Below, in pieces: positions 1 through 5,625 of a stretch of DNA of 14,747 nt. The stretch comes from Bacteroidetes bacterium UBA2234. GTDB taxonomy: Bacteria > Bacteroidota > Bacteroidia > NS11-12g > UBA955. The notes below the pieces were generated by a model that did not search any database, was not told where the DNA came from, and saw only the letters and a program-made list of their open reading frames with translations. The number at the start of each line of letters is the position of its first letter. The first letter of the stretch is position 1. The DNA lies in contig DDYM01000016.1 of assembly GCA_002347985.1 (NCBI GenBank), positions 1 to 14,747 on the forward strand, given 5' to 3'. A program made the translations under genes and the position numbers.

Positions 1-26
1 TCATTCACAGTTTCTTGCATTGTCAT
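1..26 (-). CDS. Possible start of a further minus-strand gene (partial)
   Basis: Reading the minus strand leftwards from 26, an ATG opens a frame giving MTMQETVN before the window ends. It begins 35 bp after the stop codon of the aminotransferase-like gene, a spacing that would suit a two-gene minus-strand operon. The leader is A-rich, as is usual in Bacteroidota, and has no Shine-Dalgarno match. Eight codons are too few to identify a family or to prove coding; it could equally be non-coding sequence. Confidence 0.25.
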
Positions 27-61
27 TTTGCGTATTTCAACTGCTTTGCTTCGATCGTGAG

Positions 62-1636
62 TTATAGCCAACCCTCTTCTTTTAAGAACATATCAAGCAC
101 TTCGAAGAATCGATTGATGTCTTTTTTGTTGTTATAATAGTGGGTAGAAACGCGAACGCAATGGATGTTGTTTTCCGCTACATATCGCAATATTACATTA
201 TTTTTTCTTGCGAAATCACAGAATCGCTGAGAAGCTTGCGGTGTAGAAGTTCCGGGCGTTAAGGGTGCTGTACTTGCTGCGTTGGCAATTGGAGTTCCTT
301 CCTTCGTTGCTTGGGCATTTGAGGCTGCGTTTTTGCTTGGGTGTTCGTGAATTCTGAATCCCACTTGTGCGCCTCTGGATGCCTCTTCTTCTGGTGTTAG
401 AACTTCAATTACAGGTCCGTGACTGTGGTGCATTTTCCACGCAATTGGAGTCTTCACATTGGATGTTTCAGCACTTCCATTTTGCGTTTGAGATCCATCC
501 AAAATTGGGAATTTCAACTTCGGATTGTCATTGACAGCATAGAGTCCGTTCATTACTTCTTTGCTTAAAAACTTGACCCTTTTTTCGATCAAAGCGGGAC
601 CGATTTTTTGATAAAATTGAAGGGCTGCTTTGGCTCCATCATACATTGGACCAGGGAAGGTTCCATAGCTGTATCGGGCGGTTTTGTTTACCAATTCACC
701 CAAACTTGGGGGCGTTGTGCTCATATCGAATTTATCCACGCTGTAGGCAGCAACGTGATGAATTGCCGAGCGAGATAAAATCTCTTCCGAGGCATAGAAA
801 AATCCTGTACCTATCGGACCTAATAACCATTTATGGAAGCAGCCGCTATAATAATCGCAACCCATTTCTTTGAGATTCATTTGTAACATTCCCAGTGGGT
901 GGGCCCCGTCAATTGCGCTGATGATTCCATTGGCTCTAGCCCATGCACAAATTTCATTTACGGGAAGCACTTGACCGATCGTACAAGGGATGTGGGGAAC
1001 GGCGATTACCTTGGTGTTTTTGGTTTTTACCGCTTGAATATTTTTGAGGGTTTCTTCTGCGGTAGCCCCCAATGCCGCTAGCTTCAAAACGATGCCTTCT
1101 GTTTTAGCTCGATATAACCAAGCCGCGCATCCGCCAACGTGTTCGTGCAAGGTAATGATGACTTCGTCTCCCTTTTTTAAGTTGATGGCTCTGCAGGCTA
1201 AATTCACGCCTTCGCTCACATTTTTGGTGATTGCCAATTCGCTGCCTTTGCAGCCCAAAATTTTGGCCAAGTTTTCCTCAAAACTGCCGTCGTGCATTGG
1301 ATAAGCTGCGTTTTCGGCAATATGATGGAAACTTTTATTCAGTGCCTCAAGTACAGGGTATGGCGTAATACCCATGGTTCCGTTGTTTAGGAAGGTGAGG
1401 TTGGGGTTGAGGGGGAATAAAGTTCGGATAAAATCCCAGTAAGGACCATCTTGTTCGGGTTGATTCTCACTGTCGTTTGGAGCTACTGGGAACGGATTTT
1501 TAAGGTCAAATTTCTGATTTGACAAACTCTGATTTTTGCCATCAATAGTTTCACTTTGAAGGGCTGATTTTCCTAGCAATCCGCCTACAGTTAGGCCCGC
1601 GCCGAGGGTTAAAAAATGCTTTCGTTCCATAGTCAT
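62..1636 (-). CDS. Exported PLP-dependent class V aminotransferase-fold enzyme (isopenicillin N epimerase-like)
   Basis: 524 residues with the fold-type I PLP enzyme pattern of the class V aminotransferase family. Visible landmarks are FLNNGTMG (83-90), a phosphate-binding TKNVSEG (137-143), LHEHVGG (163-169), the pyridine-ring aspartate D243 in AIDGAHPLG, and the Schiff-base lysine K269 in CFHKW followed by GPIGTGFFY. The C-terminal substrate domain ends with AENNIHCVRVSTHYYN (487-502). Family members act as aminotransferases, cysteine desulfurases, epimerases or lyases; the substrate here cannot be told. The N-terminus has a short charged stretch (ERKHFLT, 4-10) and a hydrophobic Gly/Leu segment (11-22), suggesting export or membrane anchoring; there is no lipobox cysteine and no clear AxA cleavage site. 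ATG at 1636 (MTMERK) and at 1630 (MERK) are both possible starts. Residues about 381-395 and 432-470 are low-complexity Ser/Thr/Ala/Asn/Pro-rich inserts in the C-terminal domain. The gene is divergent from anmK. Confidence 0.88.
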   Translation of the reverse strand: MTMERKHFLTLGAGLTVGGLLGKSALQSETIDGKNQSLSNQKFDLKNPFPVAPNDSENQPEQDGPYWDFIRTLFPLNPNLTFLNNGTMGITPYPVLEALNKSFHHIAENAAYPMHDGSFEENLAKILGCKGSELAITKNVSEGVNLACRAINLKKGDEVIITLHEHVGGCAAWLYRAKTEGIVLKLAALGATAEETLKNIQAVKTKNTKVIAVPHIPCTIGQVLPVNEICAWARANGIISAIDGAHPLGMLQMNLKEMGCDYYSGCFHKWLLGPIGTGFFYASEEILSRSAIHHVAAYSVDKFDMSTTPPSLGELVNKTARYSYGTFPGPMYDGAKAALQFYQKIGPALIEKRVKFLSKEVMNGLYAVNDNPKLKFPILDGSQTQNGSAETSNVKTPIAWKMHHSHGPVIEVLTPEEEASRGAQVGFRIHEHPSKNAASNAQATKEGTPIANAASTAPLTPGTSTPQASQRFCDFARKNNVILRYVAENNIHCVRVSTHYYNNKKDINRFFEVLDMFLKEEGWL

Positions 1637-1694
1637 CGTAACTCTAAATTGCAGAGATACAAAAATTATCGGTGAAACCGCTGTAAATCGTTCC

Positions 1695-1702
1695 TATTTT
1701 TG
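1695..1702 (+). promoter_or_regulatory. Candidate -7 promoter box upstream of anmK
   Basis: TATTTTTG at 1695-1702 matches the Bacteroidota -7 consensus TAnnTTTG at every position. It lies 32 bp before the anmK ATG, which allows a short leader. The upstream box is weak: the nearest candidate is GTG (one mismatch to TTG) at 1672-1674, 20 nt away. On the opposite strand, AATTTTTG (1667 to 1660) is a one-mismatch -7 candidate for the aminotransferase-like gene, but I see no good -33 partner for it. Confidence 0.45.
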
Positions 1703-1734
1703 CTGCAGATTCTCAACAAATTTTAGAAATAGAA

Positions 1735-2835
1735 ATGAAGGTATTAGGGATCATGAGCGGGACTAGCATGGACGGGGTTGATTTGGCTCTGTGCGATGTA
1801 AAGAAGACATCGGAGGGTTGGCAATCGCAAATCATTCAAGGGGTTACGGTTCCTTATAATGAATCTTGGCGCGTTCGTTTGAGTCAGCTTCGCTACCAAA
1901 ATGCTGAAGTTTATGCCAAAACGGATGTGTTTTATGGTCGATATTTGGGTGAATTGGCTGCGGCTTTTTTCAATGAAACGGGTCTCAAGGCAGATTTAAT
2001 CGCATCACATGGCCATACCATATTTCATACGCCAAAGTCTTGGGTGACTGCTCAAATTGGTGACGGTGCCACTTTGAATGCGTTTGCTAAAGTTCCTGTG
2101 GTATCCAATTTCCGAAGGGCCGATGTTGGTTTGGGAGGACAAGGCGCCCCCCTAGTGGGAATGGGTGATCAGGCCTTGTTTGGTGAATACGATTTTTGTT
2201 TGAACCTGGGCGGATTCTGTAATATTTCCGCATCGAACAAAGGGAAACGAATTGCTTTTGATATCGCACCTTGTAACATCGTATTGAATCGATTGGCTAG
2301 AGAGAGAGATTTGCAGTATGATGAAAATGGCGCGTTGGCGGAGGCTGGTGAAATCGACTATACTTTGTTGAATGCTTTGAATGAGATTGAATTTTATGGA
2401 AAAGAATTTCCAAAGAGTTTGGGCAGGGAATGGATCAACAAGAATTTTTGGCATATTGTGAGGGAGTTTGATGATTTGAGTGTGGAAGATCGCATGAAAA
2501 CCTTGGTGATGCATATCGCCGTACAGGTAAGAAAAGCGGTGGAGGCGGTTGCGGAAAAGCCTTTGCAGGACTGTTCAATTTTGGTGACCGGTGGCGGAGC
2601 GTTCAACGAGTGTTTGATTGATCATCTGCGCTCTGAGTTGGAATGTGAGGTAGTGGTGCCAGATGCCAATACCATCAATTATAAAGAAGCACTGATTTTT
2701 GCTTTGTTGGGAGCGATGCGAGTTCATAATAGTTGCAATACGCTGAGTAGCGCAACGGGTGCCTCATCAGACTGGGTTGCCGGTTCATTGGATGGCGATT
2801 TTGGTCCACTGATGGCTGAATTAAACGGAAATTGA
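1735..2835 (+). CDS. anmK: Anhydro-N-acetylmuramic acid kinase
   Basis: 366 residues, close to the usual size of AnmK (about 370). AnmK opens the 1,6-anhydro ring of anhydro-MurNAc with water and phosphorylates it with ATP to give MurNAc-6-phosphate, a cytoplasmic step in recycling peptidoglycan fragments. Supporting motifs, in order: GIMSGTSMDGVD (5-16, nucleotide-binding loop), SHGHTIFHTP (91-100), QIGDGATLN (107-115), FRRADVGLGGQGAPLVG (126-142), NLGGFCNIS (157-165), FDIAPCN (175-181, holding the likely catalytic aspartate D176), and LVTGGGAFN (283-291). The C-terminal SSATGASSDWVAGSL resembles the usual end region of the family. The DIAPCN segment departs from the DTGPGN seen in well-known proteobacterial members. 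The ATG at 1735 places the ATP loop at the expected distance from the N-terminus. The next gene follows after 32 bp on the same strand, so co-transcription is likely. Confidence 0.95.
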   Translation: MKVLGIMSGTSMDGVDLALCDVKKTSEGWQSQIIQGVTVPYNESWRVRLSQLRYQNAEVYAKTDVFYGRYLGELAAAFFNETGLKADLIASHGHTIFHTPKSWVTAQIGDGATLNAFAKVPVVSNFRRADVGLGGQGAPLVGMGDQALFGEYDFCLNLGGFCNISASNKGKRIAFDIAPCNIVLNRLARERDLQYDENGALAEAGEIDYTLLNALNEIEFYGKEFPKSLGREWINKNFWHIVREFDDLSVEDRMKTLVMHIAVQVRKAVEAVAEKPLQDCSILVTGGGAFNECLIDHLRSELECEVVVPDANTINYKEALIFALLGAMRVHNSCNTLSSATGASSDWVAGSLDGDFGPLMAELNGN

Positions 2836-2867
2836 ATTTTGTGAATGATATTTAAAAACTAAGAATC

Positions 2868-4103
2868 GTGAAACTTGAAAAACTAATAGAAAAATTTGAA
2901 GGCAAACAACCTGAGATCGTATTTGCTTGGAAAGACAGTGAAACCGAAGCCGAAGGCTGGGTGGTGATAAATTCATTGCGTGGCGGTGCTGCCGGTGGTG
3001 GTACGCGCATGCGCAAGGGACTCGATCAAAGGGAAGTGGAGAGTTTGGCAAAAACCATGGAAGTGAAATTTACCATTGCAGGCCCACCAATTGGGGGTGC
3101 CAAAAGCGGTATCAATTTTGATCCTGCGGATCCTCGCAAAAAGGGAGTGTTGGAACGATGGTACAAGGCAGTACGTCCGCTATTGAAAAATTACTACGGT
3201 ACGGGCGGCGATTTGAATGTGGATGAAATTCACGAGGTGATACCAATGACAGCCAACTTGGGGATTTTGCATCCTCAGGAAGGGGTTGTGAATGGACATT
3301 TAACTTCCTACAGCGCCGAGGAGAAATTAAAAGCGATTTCTCGTTTACAAACAGGGGTGTTGTTGCCAATTACGGATGAGCGATTGACTCCGGATTTGAG
3401 TAAAAATTATACCATTGCCGATATGATTACGGGTTGGGGTGTTGCAGAAGCAGTGCGTCATTACTATGAGGTATACGGTGGTTTTATGGACGGCAAACTT
3501 GCCATTATTCAAGGTTGGGGGAACGTGGCTGCGGCTGCGGCTTTCTATCTTACCAAATATGGGGTTCGCATTGGAGGTATTATAGACCGTGTGGGTGGTA
3601 TCATCGAACCCAAGGGTTTGGGTCATGATGAAATCGTGGAGCTATTTAACAACCGAAATGGAAACGCTTTGAATGCCCCAAATATGTTGTCGTTTGAAGA
3701 AGTAAACGAGCGGATTTGGGATTTGCCGGCGGAGATTTTTATACCGGGTGCCGCATCGAGGTTGGTTACAGAAGATCAAGTGTTGCGATTGGGCAAGGCG
3801 GGTATCGAGGTGGTGAGCTGTGGTGCAAATGTGCCTTTTGCCGATAAAGAGATCTTTATGGGTCCAATTAGTACTTTGGCGGATTCTCAGTTCGCGGTGA
3901 TTCCTGATTTTATGGCAAACTGCGGAATGGCGAGGGTTTTTGGTTATTTGATGAAGCAGGACGCGGAAGTGACAGATGTTGCCATTTTCAAAGATGTGAG
4001 TTCAATCATCAAATCTAGCGTGATGCGTTTGCATCAATTTAATCCCAAAAGCACTGGCTTAAGTGCAAAGGCATTGGAGATGAGTTTGACCGACTTGGTG
4101 TAA
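2868..4103 (+). CDS. Glu/Leu/Phe/Val-type amino-acid dehydrogenase
   Basis: 411 residues. The family oxidatively deaminates an L-amino acid to a 2-oxo acid and ammonium with NAD(P)+, reversibly, in the cytoplasm. The N-terminal catalytic domain shows the paired lysines K67 (MEVKFTIAG) and K79 (PPIGGAKSGINFDP) and an aspartate, D115 (GTGGDLNVDE), at the position expected for catalysis. The dinucleotide-binding domain begins near TGWGVAEA (188-195) and has a Rossmann loop QGWGNVAAAAAF (215-226), with an acidic residue ending the next strand (D240 in IIDRVGG), which favours NAD over NADP. Later motifs are EIFIPGAASRLV (289-300) and VSCGANVPF (316-324), close to the family's CGANNPF. Amino-acid preference cannot be read safely. 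The start is GTG: an upstream in-frame GTG at 2841 meets a TAA four codons on, and the first internal ATG (codon 48) would remove part of the catalytic domain. Confidence 0.9.
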   Translation: MKLEKLIEKFEGKQPEIVFAWKDSETEAEGWVVINSLRGGAAGGGTRMRKGLDQREVESLAKTMEVKFTIAGPPIGGAKSGINFDPADPRKKGVLERWYKAVRPLLKNYYGTGGDLNVDEIHEVIPMTANLGILHPQEGVVNGHLTSYSAEEKLKAISRLQTGVLLPITDERLTPDLSKNYTIADMITGWGVAEAVRHYYEVYGGFMDGKLAIIQGWGNVAAAAAFYLTKYGVRIGGIIDRVGGIIEPKGLGHDEIVELFNNRNGNALNAPNMLSFEEVNERIWDLPAEIFIPGAASRLVTEDQVLRLGKAGIEVVSCGANVPFADKEIFMGPISTLADSQFAVIPDFMANCGMARVFGYLMKQDAEVTDVAIFKDVSSIIKSSVMRLHQFNPKSTGLSAKALEMSLTDLV

Positions 4104-4168
4104 TTAACGATCGACATCGCCCAAAGAAAAAACATAGACTGCTTTTAGACATTTATCGAATAGAAACC

Positions 4169-5401
4169 ATGAAAACCATCGAAACCCGTTTTTGCGAATA
4201 CGTAAAGATCGATACACAGAGCGATCCAAATAGTTCAACACAGCCAAGCACTGAAAAGCAGAAGGATTTATCCCGCGTGTTGGTGTCGGAACTTTTAGCG
4301 ATGGGTTTGAACGATGCGCATTTGGATGAGTTTGGTTATGTGTATGCCACTTTGCCTTCCAACGTGGAGCATAAAGTGCCGGTATTGTGTTTTTGTGCCC
4401 ATGTAGATACTTCGCCAGATTGCACAGGTGAAGGCGTGAAGCCGATCGTACATCGAAACTATCAAGGACAGGATTTGGTGTTGCCAGACGACACATCGCA
4501 AGTGATTTCATCCAAAGACCATCCTTATTTATTGGAGCGCATTGGGGATGATATAGTGACAGCCAGCGGGACAACTTTGCTTGGCGCGGACGACAAAGCA
4601 GGGGTAGCAGTAATTATGGATTTTGTGCAGCACATGGTAATGCATCCGGAACTGCCCCATGGAGATATTAAGATTTTATTTACCCCGGATGAAGAAATCG
4701 GCAGAGGGGTAGACAAAGTGAATATTGAAAAATTGGGTGCTGACATTGGTTATACGTTGGACGCTGGTGAGAGAGGATGTTATGAAGACGAGACGTTTAG
4801 TGCGGACGGAGCCAAAGTTCATTTTTTCGGAGTGAGTGCACACCCAGGATACGCCAAGGATAAATTGGTGAATGCTTTGAAGATTGCTGGCGAATTTATG
4901 GCGGCGCTACCAAAAGGTGAATGGAGTCCGGAAACTACACAGGATACGGAAGGGTTTGTACATCCAGTGACGATGGGCGGAGTGGCAGAGCACGCTTGGG
5001 TTCAGTTTATCGTGAGAGATTTTAAAACTGCCAATTTGTTGGTGCATGAAGCCCGATTGGAGTCGTTAATGCATGAGGTGGTTGGACGTTTTCCAGGCGC
5101 TACTGCGAAGATGGAAGTGACGGAGCAATATCGAAATATGAAGGAGGTTGTGGATTTAGATCCCCGAATTTCTTCTTTGGCGGTGAAAGCGATCGAAATG
5201 GCGGGGATTCCATGTCAGCTGACAAGGGCTCGCGGTGGTACGGATGGAAGTCGTTTGAGTTTCATGGGATTGCCTTGCCCCAATCTATTTACTGGAGAAA
5301 TGGCTTTTCACGGAAAGCATGAATATGTGAGTGTTCAGGATATGGAGAAGAGCAGTGAGGTTCTTGTTCACTTGGCAAGACTTTGGTCGTACACTGATTA
5401 A
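4169..5401 (+). CDS. pepT: Peptidase T, tripeptide aminopeptidase (M20 metallopeptidase)
   Basis: 410 residues, matching the family length. PepT is a cytoplasmic two-zinc aminopeptidase that removes the N-terminal residue from tripeptides. The metal and catalytic residues are all visible: H78 and D80 (CFCAHVDTSPD), bridging D141 (LLGADDKAG), catalytic E175 with metal ligand E176 (FTPDEEIGRG), D198 (YTLDAGERG) and H381 (EMAFHGKHEY). The M20 dimerisation domain lies between, with the typical VSAHPGYAKDKLVNA (222-236) and, after it, RARGGTDGSRLSFMGLPCPNL (353-373). These positions are within two residues of those known for the E. coli enzyme. The ATG at 4169 follows a 65-bp gap after the dehydrogenase, with no convincing promoter in it, so the gene may be read from the anmK promoter or have a weak one of its own. 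Confidence 0.95.
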   Translation: MKTIETRFCEYVKIDTQSDPNSSTQPSTEKQKDLSRVLVSELLAMGLNDAHLDEFGYVYATLPSNVEHKVPVLCFCAHVDTSPDCTGEGVKPIVHRNYQGQDLVLPDDTSQVISSKDHPYLLERIGDDIVTASGTTLLGADDKAGVAVIMDFVQHMVMHPELPHGDIKILFTPDEEIGRGVDKVNIEKLGADIGYTLDAGERGCYEDETFSADGAKVHFFGVSAHPGYAKDKLVNALKIAGEFMAALPKGEWSPETTQDTEGFVHPVTMGGVAEHAWVQFIVRDFKTANLLVHEARLESLMHEVVGRFPGATAKMEVTEQYRNMKEVVDLDPRISSLAVKAIEMAGIPCQLTRARGGTDGSRLSFMGLPCPNLFTGEMAFHGKHEYVSVQDMEKSSEVLVHLARLWSYTD

Positions 5402-5406
5402 TTAGG

Positions 5407-5497
5407 CTCGGACTGAGAATTTTTTTCGTCCATTTTTTATTGGATTCAATTGATTGTCATTTTACCCTGTTGAAGTCCGAGGATAATTGCTTCAACA
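5407..5497 (+). other. Two overlapping inverted repeats downstream of pepT
   Basis: CTCGGACT (5407-5414) is an exact reverse complement of AGTCCGAG (5474-5481), with a 59-nt loop. TGTTGAAG (5468-5475) is an exact reverse complement of CTTCAACA (5490-5497), with a 14-nt loop. The two share bases 5474-5475, so the full stems cannot form together. T-rich runs occur at 5420-5426 and 5514-5519, but neither directly follows a GC-rich stem, so this is not a textbook intrinsic terminator. It may be the 3' end structure of the anmK-dehydrogenase-pepT transcript, or chance. Confidence 0.3.
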
Positions 5498-5569
5498 AAG
5501 TGTAATTATGACGTTTTTTAGACATTCAATTTAGAGAATACAAAGTATTTTGCGCGTTCGTTTTATGCA

Positions 5570-5597
5570 TTGTTCCCCTAATGTTAGGGTAATATTG
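5570..5597 (+). promoter_or_regulatory. Candidate Bacteroidota promoter of the surface-protein operon
   Basis: TTG at 5570-5572, a 17-nt spacer, then TAATATTG at 5590-5597, which matches TAnnTTTG at all but one position. Transcription would begin near 5604, giving a leader of about 22 nt before the ATG at 5626. A second, less complete -7 candidate (TATTTTG) lies at 5546-5552. The spacing fits the consensus established for Bacteroides and Flavobacterium; function is inferred. Confidence 0.45.
5576..5589. promoter_or_regulatory. Perfect palindrome inside the promoter spacer (possible operator)
   Basis: CCCTAATGTTAGGG has two perfect 6-bp inverted arms around a central TG. The centre is too short for a stable RNA hairpin, so a DNA site for a dimeric regulator is more natural. 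It fills most of the spacer between the two boxes of the candidate promoter and abuts the -7 box, where a bound protein would compete with RNA polymerase. No regulator gene is seen in the window. Confidence 0.35.
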
Positions 5598-5625
5598 CAT
5601 AACCCCAAAAAAGAAAGCAACATTT

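Noticed and set aside
4104..4574. 156-codon open frame on the minus strand beginning inside pepT and ending just after the dehydrogenase gene
   Set aside because: It lies opposite the well-supported N-terminal half of PepT, whose metal ligands are intact; its translation shows no recognisable motif or domain, and no promoter was seen. A shadow of pepT codon use.
5408..5435. Intrinsic terminator after pepT formed by GGAC (5410-5413) and GTCC (5428-5431)
   Set aside because: The stem has only four pairs, the T-run is in the loop rather than after the stem, so it does not meet the usual terminator form.
4143..5526. The 11-mer TTTTAGACATT occurs upstream of pepT (4143-4153) and upstream of copy 1 (5516-5526)
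   Set aside because: AT-rich, found after the fact, on no promoter-like spacing and at different distances from the two starts (16 and 100 bp); chance is the simplest reading.
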